A stretch of DNA of 64,000 nt from an uncultured Pelagibacteraceae bacterium (GTDB lineage: Bacteria; Pseudomonadota; Alphaproteobacteria; Pelagibacterales; Pelagibacteraceae): NCBI GenBank assembly GCA_902620585.1, contig CACNJC010000002.1, positions 45,927 through 109,926 on the forward strand. Reading direction: 5' to 3'. The position numbers and the translations under genes were made by a program. The notes under the pieces are model-generated. The model saw only the letters and a program-made list of their open reading frames with translations, did no database searches and was not told where the DNA came from. This document shows positions 40,432 through 48,886 of this stretch, piece after piece (positions within the stretch are counted from its first letter, which is position 1; every line of letters begins with the position of its first letter).

Positions 40432-40452
40432 TAGGTAAATATATATTACCTA
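40432..40452 (-). promoter_or_regulatory. Second inverted repeat upstream of gltD
   Basis: Perfect 7-base arms TAGGTAA / TTACCTA separated by 7 AT bases, immediately upstream of the 11-base repeat. The 21-base symmetric layout is operator-like (dimeric helix-turn-helix regulator). It lies between divergent gltD and uppP and could act on either. Confidence 0.45.
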
Positions 40453-40551
40453 TTGTATGAAAATTCCTTATTTTAAAGTACTAATTTATGCATAGCTGGT
40501 ATGCAACTAAAAAAAACATCAAATAAACACTCTTAAAATGTAATATTTATA

Positions 40552-41310
40552 ATGTTTGAAATAATTATTTTATCTCTAATTCAAGGCATTACTGAATTTT
40601 TACCAATTAGCTCTTCCGCACACTTAATTTTATTATCAAATATATTAGAATTCAGAAATCAAAGTCTTAACGTGGATGTTAGTTTGCACATAGGTTCATT
40701 CATGGCAATAATTATTTATTTCTACAAAGACTTGGTTAATTTTGTAAAAAATAAAGACTTATTTCTTAAGATTATAATCTCATCTATTCCGATAATGGTT
40801 ATAGGTTATTTGTTAGTTAAATTTGATGTGATAGACAATTTAAGAAATTTAAAAATAATCGGTTGGACAACAATAATTTTTGGAGTGCTTCTTTATATTA
40901 GTGATCAATTCAAAATTGACAAAAAATTAGATAAGAGTTTCACTCTGAAGTCTGCACTCTTTGTCGGTTTTTTTCAAATATTAGCTTTAATACCAGGTGT
41001 AAGTAGATCTGGAATAACAATTACGGCGGCCAGAATGCTTAATTTTGACAGGTTTGACTCTGCTAAAATTTCATTCCTATTATCGATACCAACTTTAGCT
41101 GCAGTAAGTTTTTTTGGAATTAGAAATTTAATAATAAACGACAATCTAAATTTTTCATCAATTAATATTTTATCAATTGTCTTATCATTTATATTTTCAT
41201 ATATAACTATAAAATTTTTTTTACGATATATTCAAAAGTTCAATTTAAATGTTTTCGTTTATTATAGAGTCGTTTTAGGCTTGCTATTACTTGCTTATGC
41301 TTATCTATAG
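40552..41310 (+). CDS. uppP: Undecaprenyl-diphosphatase
   Basis: Integral-membrane BacA/UppP enzyme that recycles undecaprenyl diphosphate to the monophosphate for peptidoglycan and O-antigen synthesis. The two catalytic motifs are QGITEFLPISSSAHL at the N-terminus and PGVSRSGITITAAR in the second half. About eight membrane segments in 252 residues. Divergent from gltD. A perfect 6-base inverted repeat (TGCATA/TATGCA) lies upstream at 40489-40505. Confidence 0.96.
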   Translation: MFEIIILSLIQGITEFLPISSSAHLILLSNILEFRNQSLNVDVSLHIGSFMAIIIYFYKDLVNFVKNKDLFLKIIISSIPIMVIGYLLVKFDVIDNLRNLKIIGWTTIIFGVLLYISDQFKIDKKLDKSFTLKSALFVGFFQILALIPGVSRSGITITAARMLNFDRFDSAKISFLLSIPTLAAVSFFGIRNLIINDNLNFSSINILSIVLSFIFSYITIKFFLRYIQKFNLNVFVYYRVVLGLLLLAYAYL

Positions 41311-41388
41311 AAAATAAGTTAGAGCTAATAATGCTATTATCACGATTACAAAGAAGATAAAAACTGAGTTTTTAAGAGATAATTTCAT
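41305..41388 (-). CDS. Possible 27-residue membrane peptide
   Basis: Minus-strand ATG at 41388 opens a 27-codon frame: MKLSLKNSVF, then a hydrophobic run (IFFVIVIIALLALTYFL) to the C-terminus. The basic N-terminus plus a 17-20-residue hydrophobic segment is what a single-pass microprotein looks like. It converges on uppP, overlapping its last 6 bases, and is separate from tRNA-Arg. Only a weak purine-rich stretch precedes the start, so it could be chance in AT-rich sequence. Confidence 0.35.
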   Translation of the reverse strand: MKLSLKNSVFIFFVIVIIALLALTYFL

Positions 41389-41434
41389 ATATTTTCTTTT
41401 TTATAACTCATATTAATAAATTTCAATAAAAACA

Positions 41435-41511
41435 TGGTGCGCCTGCTAGGATTTGAACCCAGAACCTCCTGGTCCGTAGCCAAGCGCTCTATCCAGTTGA
41501 GCTACAGGCGC
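41435..41511 (-). tRNA. tRNA-Arg(ACG)
   Basis: A 77-base tRNA: acceptor GCGCCTG pairs with CAGGCGC, D arm GCTC...GAGC, anticodon arm CTTGG-CTACGGA-CCAGG with anticodon ACG, T arm CTGGG TTCAAAT CCTAG, discriminator A and encoded CCA. A34 implies modification to inosine by TadA to read CGU/CGC/CGA. Confidence 0.97.
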
Positions 41512-41596
41512 GATTGCACTTTTTAAAAGATTTATAAAATACGTAAAAATATATTTATATTGAAGTAACAAAAAATAATAACTAATATTATAAATA

Positions 41597-42967
41597 ATGT
41601 TTTTTTTTTTTAAAAAAGCCAATTCTAAAACTTTTTATATAAATCTTTTATTTTCGCTTATACCAATAAGTTTCATTGCAGGCAATCTTATATTGAACCT
41701 CAATATTTTGATCTTTGTACTTTTCACGATATTTTTTTATGGTATGGAAGCCTTTAAAATTAGATTAAATAACACTGATAAATTGATAATAACTTTTTTC
41801 AGCTATGTTTTATTTGCAGGTTTTTTAAATAATTTTTTTTTAAAAGACGTAGATATTTTTCCTACTAATATTATTATTGTTAAAACTATTTTTTACTTAA
41901 GATTTTTACTTCTTTATTTTGTAATAAGAATTTTGATTGAAAAAAGTATAATAAATTTTAACCTTTTTTTAACTGTTTGTACAATTTGCACATATTTTAT
42001 ATGCTTAGATTTAATTTATCAGTTTAATTTTGGGAGAGATATTTTTGGTTATACCTCTAATGACCCTAGAAGAATAGCTGGCCCATTTGGTGACGAACTT
42101 ATAGCTGGGTCCTACTTGCAAAGATTTGCTATATTCACATTTTTTTTAATTTTGACTCTTTTGAATAATAAAAACAAAATTTTTTTATCAATTTGTCTTT
42201 TTTCAACTTTTGTTTTAATTTTTATCAGTTTAGTCATAGCTGGAAATAGAATACCTTTAATTCTATTTTTAATGTTAATTCTTTGCGTATTTTCTTTTAA
42301 CAAAATTATGAGAAAATATCTTTTAGGTTTAATTGTATCAGCAATAGTAATCCTTGGAATTTCATCAAGTTTAAATCCAAATATTAAGCATCATTTTTCT
42401 CATTTTAATCTAAAGGTTGCTGAATTTGTAGACTTTTTTTCTGCAGTAATAATTAAAGATAAAAAAAATAAAGTATCTAGTCCTGAACATCACATACAAG
42501 GTCAGTATGAAATCGAAATTAATGGTAAGCTAGTTCAATTTCCAAATGTTTATGTAAAAGAATTTTACTCGGGATATCAAACTTGGAAAAAAAATAAATT
42601 TATTGGTGGAGGCATTAAGTCTTTTAGAAAGAATTGTCAAAATAGTGGTAAAAGTTTTAATATTCTTAATTGTAGCACACATCCTCATAACTATTATTTA
42701 GAAATTTTATCTGAGTTAGGCATAGTAGGTTTTATTTTATTGGTCATTATTTTTTCTAAGGTTTTTTTCGATAGTCTCAAAAAAACCATCTCAAATTTTA
42801 ATTTAAAAGCGAATAGTATAATCATTCCATTTATGTTTTTATTTTTTCTTGAAGTATTTCCAATAAGAACAACAGGAAGCTTTTTTACAACGGGTAATGC
42901 CACCTACATATTTTTGGTAATGACCATAACGATTGCATTATCTCAATCAAAAGGTAAAAAAATTTGA
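41597..42967 (+). CDS. O-antigen ligase/polymerase-like membrane protein
   Basis: A 456-residue polytopic membrane protein with about 10-12 hydrophobic segments and one large external loop (about residues 270-375) holding charged residues and the FYSGYQTWKKNKFIGGG and CSTHPHNYYLEILSELGIVG motifs. That HPHNYYLE(I/L) motif with the preceding loop is the hallmark of the Wzy_C/O-antigen ligase (WaaL) superfamily, which joins or polymerises surface polysaccharide on lipid carriers. Ligase versus polymerase cannot be decided. The nearby uppP handles the same undecaprenyl carrier. Confidence 0.82.
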   Translation: MFFFFKKANSKTFYINLLFSLIPISFIAGNLILNLNILIFVLFTIFFYGMEAFKIRLNNTDKLIITFFSYVLFAGFLNNFFLKDVDIFPTNIIIVKTIFYLRFLLLYFVIRILIEKSIINFNLFLTVCTICTYFICLDLIYQFNFGRDIFGYTSNDPRRIAGPFGDELIAGSYLQRFAIFTFFLILTLLNNKNKIFLSICLFSTFVLIFISLVIAGNRIPLILFLMLILCVFSFNKIMRKYLLGLIVSAIVILGISSSLNPNIKHHFSHFNLKVAEFVDFFSAVIIKDKKNKVSSPEHHIQGQYEIEINGKLVQFPNVYVKEFYSGYQTWKKNKFIGGGIKSFRKNCQNSGKSFNILNCSTHPHNYYLEILSELGIVGFILLVIIFSKVFFDSLKKTISNFNLKANSIIIPFMFLFFLEVFPIRTTGSFFTTGNATYIFLVMTITIALSQSKGKKI

Positions 42968-43005
42968 ATTGAAAATGATTGTAATAAATGTAAGTTTTAA
43001 GATTA

Positions 43006-44178
43006 ATGAAAAAAGAAATAGTAATTACATCGGCTACTAGAACTGCAGTAGGATCATTAGGGAAGTCACTAAAAAATGTTTCGGGGGATGAACTTGGATC
43101 AGCTGTAATTACAGAGTGTATAAAAAATTCAAAAATTAAAAGTGATGAAGTTGATGAAGTTGTAATGGGTCAAGTGTTAACTGCAGATACAGGTCAAAAT
43201 CCTGCAAGGCAAGCTGCGATAAAATCTGGTGTTCCAAAAGAAAAACCTGCATACATTGTTAATCAAGTGTGTGGATCAGGAATAAGATCAGTTGCTTCTG
43301 GCTTTCAAAGCATTAAGGCTGGGGATTCAAAAATAGTAATTGCAGGTGGTCAAGAAAGTATGTCTTTAGCTCCACACGCGATCCATTTAAGAAGTGGAAA
43401 AAAATTAGGAAACACTGAGTTAACAGATACGATGATTAAAGATGGCTTATGGGATGCTTTCCATGGTTACCACATGGGTGTCACGGCGGAAAATGTAGCA
43501 ACGAAATTTCAAGTTACTAGAGATGATCAAGATAAATTTGCACTTAAGTCACAAGAAAAGGCTTTAAAAGCTCAGAATGAAAATAAATTTAAAGATGAAA
43601 TTATTAATTTTAAAATTAAATCAAAAAAAGATGAAATAAATTTTAATAAAGATGAACATCCACGAGAAATAAATTTAGAAGGATTATCGAGGCTAAAACC
43701 TGTTTTTAAAAAAGATGGTACGGTTACGGCAGGTAATGCCTCTGGAATAAATGATGGTGCTGCTGCTGTGACTTTAATGTTGAAAGATGAAGCTAATAAA
43801 AGAGAACTTAAAAAATTAGTTTCAATTAAGTCTTGGGCAAGTTGTGGAGTTGACCCAGCATTAATGGGAACCGGGCCTATACCAGCATCAAAAAAAGCCT
43901 TAGATTTAGCTGGATGGTCAGTAAAAGATGTTGATTTATTTGAAATCAACGAAGCTTTTGCCGCTCAAAGCATAGCTGTATTAAGAACACTTTCTATTCC
44001 GGAAGAAAAAATTAATGTAAACGGAGGTGCGATTGCTTTAGGTCATCCAATTGGCGCATCGGGCACAAGAATATTAGTAACTCTTATCCATGAAATGATG
44101 AAAAGAAATGTTCAAAGAGGTTTAGCTTCACTTTGCATAGGTGGGGGCATGGGTATTGCAATGTGTATTGAAAGATAA
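43006..44178 (+). CDS. Acetyl-CoA acetyltransferase (thiolase)
   Basis: Condenses two acetyl-CoA to acetoacetyl-CoA or the reverse. Nucleophile Cys89 is in NQVCGSGIRSV, the catalytic His is in GGAIALGHPIGASG and the second Cys in CIGGGMGIAM. The 390-residue length and the NEAFAAQ motif fit the biosynthetic (AtoB/PhaA) type. The stop codon TAA overlaps the ATG of a 44-residue membrane protein. It is not next to a reductase, polymer synthase or beta-oxidation gene, so the pathway is not shown by context. Confidence 0.94.
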   Translation: MKKEIVITSATRTAVGSLGKSLKNVSGDELGSAVITECIKNSKIKSDEVDEVVMGQVLTADTGQNPARQAAIKSGVPKEKPAYIVNQVCGSGIRSVASGFQSIKAGDSKIVIAGGQESMSLAPHAIHLRSGKKLGNTELTDTMIKDGLWDAFHGYHMGVTAENVATKFQVTRDDQDKFALKSQEKALKAQNENKFKDEIINFKIKSKKDEINFNKDEHPREINLEGLSRLKPVFKKDGTVTAGNASGINDGAAAVTLMLKDEANKRELKKLVSIKSWASCGVDPALMGTGPIPASKKALDLAGWSVKDVDLFEINEAFAAQSIAVLRTLSIPEEKINVNGGAIALGHPIGASGTRILVTLIHEMMKRNVQRGLASLCIGGGMGIAMCIER

Positions 44179-44312
44179 TGGAAATTTCTAAACCATATAA
44201 AGGAAAAGGCAAAAGAAAATTAAAGAAAATGCCCTTTACAGTAAAAGGTTATATTTATTATTATCTTTTTTTCTGGATTATCATAATTTCAATTTACCTA
44301 TCTTATAATTAA
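44178..44312 (+). CDS. Small (44-residue) membrane protein coupled to thiolase
   Basis: The ATG shares its A with the thiolase TAA stop (TAATG), a typical coupling junction. The protein has a very basic N-terminal half (KPYKGKGKRKLKKMP, residues 5-19) and one hydrophobic segment (about residues 25-42, Tyr/Phe/Ile-rich with a Trp). No known family recognised. Overlap and charge layout make it more credible than a random frame, although conservation cannot be checked here. Confidence 0.55.
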   Translation: MEISKPYKGKGKRKLKKMPFTVKGYIYYYLFFWIIIISIYLSYN

Positions 44313-44332
44313 ATCTTATTAATAACTTTTTT

Positions 44333-44347
44333 TGATAATGATTATCA
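44333..44347 (+). promoter_or_regulatory. Fur-type operator, perfect 7-1-7 inverted repeat
   Basis: TGATAAT-G-ATTATCA is a perfect 7-1-7 inverted repeat and matches the classical Fur box core. It lies 92 bases before the start of the 59-residue Cys-rich protein. Fur, Zur and Mur sites share this architecture, so the metal is not certain. Confidence 0.7.
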
Positions 44348-44373
44348 TTAAAATAAAAAATGGTAATTTTTAT

Positions 44374-44388
44374 TGATAATGATTTTCA
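44374..44388 (+). promoter_or_regulatory. Second Fur-type operator
   Basis: TGATAAT-G-ATTTTCA, one mismatch from the perfect box at 44333 and 41 bases from it (close to four helical turns, so on the same DNA face). It lies 51 bases before the start of the Cys-rich protein, where a promoter would be expected. Confidence 0.62.
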
Positions 44389-44438
44389 TTTCTAATCATA
44401 TTTCTTGTAATAAATCTTATTAAGTCTAACTTAAAATT

Positions 44439-44618
44439 ATGAAAACTTATAATTGCAGAAAATGTGGACTAACCATTCCTGCTACATGCTCAAAATGTGA
44501 CAGAGTTGTTGATGTAAAAATCAACAGTGAGGGTTGTCTAGTAAAAGAAAATAAATGTTTGGACTGTTCAAGCGTGCCAATTATAAAGGACGTTTGTTTA
44601 GAACAAAAGACAGCGTAA
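44439..44618 (+). CDS. Small Cys-rich zinc-ribbon-like protein behind Fur-type boxes
   Basis: A 59-residue protein from the ATG at 44439: MKTYNCRKCG opens with a CxxC, followed by CSKC (Cys17, Cys20), Cys33, then CLDC (Cys40, Cys43) and Cys53. Eight cysteines in 59 residues, in three knuckle-like pairs plus two singles, indicate binding of one or two metals (Zn or Fe). No known family recognised. Two Fur-type operators are upstream and the deacetylase-family gene is 74 bases downstream. A metal-responsive role is inferred from the operators. Confidence 0.7.
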   Translation: MKTYNCRKCGLTIPATCSKCDRVVDVKINSEGCLVKENKCLDCSSVPIIKDVCLEQKTA

Positions 44619-44692
44619 ATACTTAAATAAGTTATTCTATTATCTTATTTTTGTATCAAATAATCCTTTTGCTAAGATAAGGATAGTATCGT

Positions 44693-45631
44693 TTGTCACG
44701 TATTAATAATTTAAAATTACAGTATAGATTGGGTGGTATGAGTTTTCCTGTAATAAATCACCCAGATTATGTGGCAAAAATAAACGATGACAATAAATTT
44801 CCTATCGAGAAATTTGGCGCACTAGCTGAATACTTATTGAAAAATGGAATAGTTAAAAAGTTTCATGTCCCTAAGGAGTGTTCTGTAAATACATTAAAGT
44901 CTTCTCATTCTTTAGAATATATAAATCATATAAAAAATAAAACTTTGGATATAAAACTTCAAAAAAAAATTGGATTCCCGATAAATGACAGTGTTGTAAG
45001 AAGATCTTTCGTTGCAACAGGGGGAACTGTGTTGGCAAGTAAATTAGCCTTGGACTCAAAGCTTGCTTGTAACACAGCCGGAGGCAGTCATCATGCTGCA
45101 TATGATTATGGGGCTGGGTATTGTGTTTTTAATGATGTTGCTGTGGCAGCTAATTATTTGAAAAATAAAAATTATAAAAAAAAAATATTGATACTTGATT
45201 TAGATGTTCACCAAGGTAATGGAAATTCAGAAATTTTTAAGAATGACCATGATGTAATTACATTTAGTATGCATTGTGGATCTAATTATCCTGCAAAAAA
45301 ATCTAAAAGTGATATCGATATTGAATTAAATGATAATATGGAAGATCTTGAATACTTAAATATTCTTCATAATAATTTAAAAAAATTAAATAAATTTAAT
45401 TTTGATTTTGTTTTTTACATTGCTGGTGTTGACGTACATTTTAATGATAGACTTGGCAAACTTAAGCTTACAGATGAAGGTATTGATAAACGAGATAATA
45501 TTGTAATTGAAAATTATTTTAATAAAAAGATTCCTTTATGTGGAGTTTTGGGTGGTGGCTACAACAAAAATTTTGATAAACTAGTTGAACTACACGCCAA
45601 ACTTCATAAAAACTGTGCAAATTATTTCTAG
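44693..45631 (+). CDS. Histone deacetylase-superfamily amidohydrolase
   Basis: A 312-residue zinc-dependent deacetylase/amidohydrolase of the HDAC/acetoin-utilisation (AcuC, acetylpolyamine amidohydrolase) superfamily. Catalytic motifs: NTAGGSHHAAYDYGAGYC with the two His, FNDVAVAA, LDLDVHQGNG with the zinc Asp/His, and GVLGGGYNK with the C-terminal Gly-Gly-Gly-Tyr. The start is TTG at 44693. Substrate may be acetylated protein lysines or polyamine/small amides. It follows the Fur-linked Cys-rich gene and may be in the same unit. Confidence 0.88.
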   Translation: MSRINNLKLQYRLGGMSFPVINHPDYVAKINDDNKFPIEKFGALAEYLLKNGIVKKFHVPKECSVNTLKSSHSLEYINHIKNKTLDIKLQKKIGFPINDSVVRRSFVATGGTVLASKLALDSKLACNTAGGSHHAAYDYGAGYCVFNDVAVAANYLKNKNYKKKILILDLDVHQGNGNSEIFKNDHDVITFSMHCGSNYPAKKSKSDIDIELNDNMEDLEYLNILHNNLKKLNKFNFDFVFYIAGVDVHFNDRLGKLKLTDEGIDKRDNIVIENYFNKKIPLCGVLGGGYNKNFDKLVELHAKLHKNCANYF

Positions 45632-45732
45632 TTTTTAATTAAATATTTTTTTAATAGAATTTTTTGAACAATCAGTTTTCTATCAGATATTATTTCTTTT
45701 TTTTTAAATATTATATCAATTAACCACTTCAT
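45628..45732 (-). CDS. Possible 34-residue basic peptide
   Basis: A minus-strand frame from ATG at 45732 encodes MKWLIDIIFKKKEIISDRKL and a Lys-rich tail, ending over the last bases of the convergent deacetylase gene. The amphipathic, Lys/Ile-rich make-up is what AT-rich sequence produces by chance, and no Shine-Dalgarno is seen. Listed as a weak candidate. Confidence 0.22.
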   Translation of the reverse strand: MKWLIDIIFKKKEIISDRKLIVQKILLKKYLIKN

Positions 45733-45803
45733 AACTAATTAAACTAAATATTAGTGACTAAAAATAGCGTAAAATGTGTCTAAAAATGAACTATTCACGC
45801 AAT

Positions 45804-45833
45804 TTGACCTACTATTTATTAATTGTTTATTAT
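45804..45833 (+). promoter_or_regulatory. Promoter for aceE-aceF
   Basis: TTGACC (45804-45809), 18-base spacer, TATTAT (45828-45833), about 45 bases upstream of the aceE ATG. The rest of the 250-base gap upstream is AT-rich with no other clear gene than the weak minus-strand peptide. Confidence 0.5.
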
Positions 45834-45878
45834 TAGTCCTATTTTAAATATCTTCTTACCGGTTTATAATAAACATTT

Positions 45879-48800
45879 ATGGCTCAAAATATTTCTGTTC
45901 CCGATATCGGTGATTTTAAAGATGTAGAAGTGATCGAGGTGCTAGTAAAACCTGGAGATAAAGTAAATAAAAATGATCCAATTGTTACTATTGAAAGTGA
46001 CAAATCTAGTCTAGAAATTCCTTCTCCATCAGCAGGAGAAATCAAAGACCTAAAAGTAAAAATTGGTGATAAAGTTTCGGAAGGTAGTTTGCTTGCTACT
46101 ATAGAAAATGGCCAAACTGCTAAATCTTCTTCAAAAATTAAAGAGACCAAAATAGAAGAGGTTAAAGAAAAAACTAAATCTAACGGAAATTTTAATCCAG
46201 TAAAACGAGTCAAAAAAGTATTTGCAGAACCAGCTTCTAAAGACGATATTGATCCGATTGAAACAAATGAATGGATAGAGTCGTTAAATTCAGTAATTGA
46301 AAATGATGGAGCTTCAAGAGCAAGTTACCTTTTAAATAAAGTTATAGACCAAGCATATAAGTCTGGATTAGTTCTCCCAGATACCAGAACAACTCCTTAC
46401 ATAAACACTATTCCTCCTGAGATTGAAGTAAAATCTCCAGGTGATCAAAATATAGAAAAAAAAATCAGAGCTTATGTTAGATGGAATGCAGCAGCTATGG
46501 TTGTAAAAGCTAATAAAAAAAGTTCTGAGCTAGGAGGTCATATTGGAACATTCGCATCTGCTGCAACTTTATACGATGTTGGAATGAATCATTTTTGGAG
46601 AGCTAAAAATAATAAATTTGGTGGTGATCTTATCTATTTTCAAGGTCACTCTGCTCCAGGTATGTATGCTAGAGCATTTTTAGAGGGAAGAATGACAACT
46701 AAACAACTTGATGGTTTTAGACAAGAAGTTGCTAAAGGAGGTTTATCTTCTTATCCCCATCCTTGGTTAATGCCAAATTTTTGGCAGTTCCCTACAGTCT
46801 CCATGGGCTTAGGGCCAATTATGGCCATCTATCAAGCACGTTTTTTAAAATATTTAATTAATAGAGGTTTAATTAAAGATGAAGGAAGAAAAATTTGGGT
46901 TTTTCTTGGAGACGGCGAAATGGATGAGCCAGAATCTTTAGGTGCAATAGGTTTGGCTGCAAGAGAAAAATTAGATAATTTAATTTTCGTTATCAATTGT
47001 AATCTTCAAAGATTAGACGGGCCTGTTCGAGGTAACGGTAAAATTATTCAAGAATTAGAAGGAAGCTTCAGGGGAACAGGTTGGAATGTAATTAAAGTTA
47101 TATGGGGATCTTATTGGGATCAATTATTAGCAAAAGATAAAACAGGTTTGCTTGTAAAAAGAATGAACGAGTGTGTCGATGGTGAATATCAAGCTTTTAA
47201 GGCTAAAGGTGGTGAATATGTAAGAAATAATTTTTTTGGAAAATATCCAGAGCTTAAAGAACTAGTTTCTTCAATGACAGATAAAGATATTTGGAGACTT
47301 AATAGAGGGGGACATGATCCACATAAAGTTTATGCAGCTTACCATGCCGCGATGCAGCATACTGGAACTCCCACTGTGATACTTGCTAAAACTATTAAAG
47401 GATATGGAATGGGTAAATCAGGAGAAAGTATTAACACTACTCATCAGCAAAAAAAATTAGATGAGGAAGATTTGCTTTATTATAGAGATAGGTTTGGAGT
47501 TCCTCTTACAGATAAACAAGTTAAAAATATCGAATATTATAAACCTAGCGAAAATTCAGAAGAAATTAAGTATTTAAAAGAACAGAGAATAAAACTTGGT
47601 GGATTTATTCCAGAAAGATCTTCTTTTGCAAAATCAATTAAAGCTCCACCAAAAGACATTTTTGATAATTTTATGAAATCTACAGGGGATAAAGAAATGT
47701 CAACTACAATGGCGCTCGTAAGAATGTTAACTGCTTTGCTGCGAGACAAAAATTTATCACCTAGACTTGTGCCGATAATTCCAGATGAAGCGAGAACTTT
47801 TGGAATGGAGGGTTTCTTTCAGAAAATTGGAATTTATGCTCACGAAGGTCAGAAGTATGAGCCTGTCGACTCAGAACAGTTAAGTTCATATCGAGAAGAT
47901 AAAAGTGGTCAAGTATTAGAAGAAGGTATTAACGAGTCTGGCGCGATGTCTTCTTGGATAGCTGCTGGAACTTCTTACACAAATCACGATTTAGAAATGA
48001 TACCAATTTATATTTTTTACTCTATGTTTGGTTTTCAAAGAGTTGGGGATCTTGCATGGGCCGCAGGGGACTCCCAAGCTAGGGGTTTTTTAATTGGAGC
48101 AACCGCAGGAAGAACAACTTTAGCTGGTGAAGGACTTCAACACCAGGACGGTCATAGCCATTTGTTAGCATCCAATATCCCAAACTGTGTAAGCTATGAT
48201 CCAACTTTTGCATATGAGATGGCTGTAATACTTAGAGAGGGATTAAAACGTATGCACGAAAAAAAGGAAAACGTTTTTTACTATATTACAGCAATGAATG
48301 AAAATTATTCTCATCCTGAAAAACCAAAAGGTAGCGATGATGGAATTTTAAAAGGAATGTATTTATTTAAAGAAAATAATAATAAAGGAAAAACAAAAGT
48401 ACAACTCCTCGGCTCTGGGACAATTTTAAGAGAGATAATTGCCGCCTCAGAGATATTATCAAAAGAATACGGTATCGATTCTGATGTGTGGAGTGTGACA
48501 AGTTTTAATGAATTAAGAAAAGATGGAATGGAGACAGAAAGATGGAATTTATTAAATTCAAATAAAAAAAAGAAATCACACGTAGAAAAATGTTTAGAAA
48601 AAAGAGAGGGTCCAATTGTTGCTGCATCTGATTATACCAGAGCATTTTCAGATCAAATAAGACCATATACTGGAAAATCATTTTATTCTCTTGGAACAGA
48701 TGGTTATGGAAGAAGTGATACTAGAAAAAACTTAAGGAAGTTTTTTGAGGTTGATAAAGAACATATTGTTGCATACACATTGAGTGCCCTAGCTAAAGAG

Positions 48801-48884
48801 CAATTAATAGGTTCTGACCAAGCTGAAAAGGCAATTAAGAAATATAAAATCGATAAAGAGAAAGAATTTCCAACTAACTTATAA
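45879..48884 (+). CDS. aceE: Pyruvate dehydrogenase E1 (homodimeric type) with N-terminal lipoyl domain
   Basis: Decarboxylates pyruvate with thiamine diphosphate and passes the acetyl group to lipoamide. The 1001 residues are about 110 longer than E. coli AceE (887): residues 1-75 are a full lipoyl domain (VPDIGDFKDVEVIEV, lipoylation site Lys42 in ESDKSS), a flexible linker follows to about 120, then the AceE body with ThDP motif GDGEMDEPESLGAIGLA and the NCNLQRLDGPVRGNGKII segment. The lipoyl domain is a near copy of that of the adjacent AceF. aceF follows after 2 bases. Fusion of lipoyl domain to this E1 type is unusual. Confidence 0.95.
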   Translation: MAQNISVPDIGDFKDVEVIEVLVKPGDKVNKNDPIVTIESDKSSLEIPSPSAGEIKDLKVKIGDKVSEGSLLATIENGQTAKSSSKIKETKIEEVKEKTKSNGNFNPVKRVKKVFAEPASKDDIDPIETNEWIESLNSVIENDGASRASYLLNKVIDQAYKSGLVLPDTRTTPYINTIPPEIEVKSPGDQNIEKKIRAYVRWNAAAMVVKANKKSSELGGHIGTFASAATLYDVGMNHFWRAKNNKFGGDLIYFQGHSAPGMYARAFLEGRMTTKQLDGFRQEVAKGGLSSYPHPWLMPNFWQFPTVSMGLGPIMAIYQARFLKYLINRGLIKDEGRKIWVFLGDGEMDEPESLGAIGLAAREKLDNLIFVINCNLQRLDGPVRGNGKIIQELEGSFRGTGWNVIKVIWGSYWDQLLAKDKTGLLVKRMNECVDGEYQAFKAKGGEYVRNNFFGKYPELKELVSSMTDKDIWRLNRGGHDPHKVYAAYHAAMQHTGTPTVILAKTIKGYGMGKSGESINTTHQQKKLDEEDLLYYRDRFGVPLTDKQVKNIEYYKPSENSEEIKYLKEQRIKLGGFIPERSSFAKSIKAPPKDIFDNFMKSTGDKEMSTTMALVRMLTALLRDKNLSPRLVPIIPDEARTFGMEGFFQKIGIYAHEGQKYEPVDSEQLSSYREDKSGQVLEEGINESGAMSSWIAAGTSYTNHDLEMIPIYIFYSMFGFQRVGDLAWAAGDSQARGFLIGATAGRTTLAGEGLQHQDGHSHLLASNIPNCVSYDPTFAYEMAVILREGLKRMHEKKENVFYYITAMNENYSHPEKPKGSDDGILKGMYLFKENNNKGKTKVQLLGSGTILREIIAASEILSKEYGIDSDVWSVTSFNELRKDGMETERWNLLNSNKKKKSHVEKCLEKREGPIVAASDYTRAFSDQIRPYTGKSFYSLGTDGYGRSDTRKNLRKFFEVDKEHIVAYTLSALAKEQLIGSDQAEKAIKKYKIDKEKEFPTNL

Positions 48885-48886
48885 TT

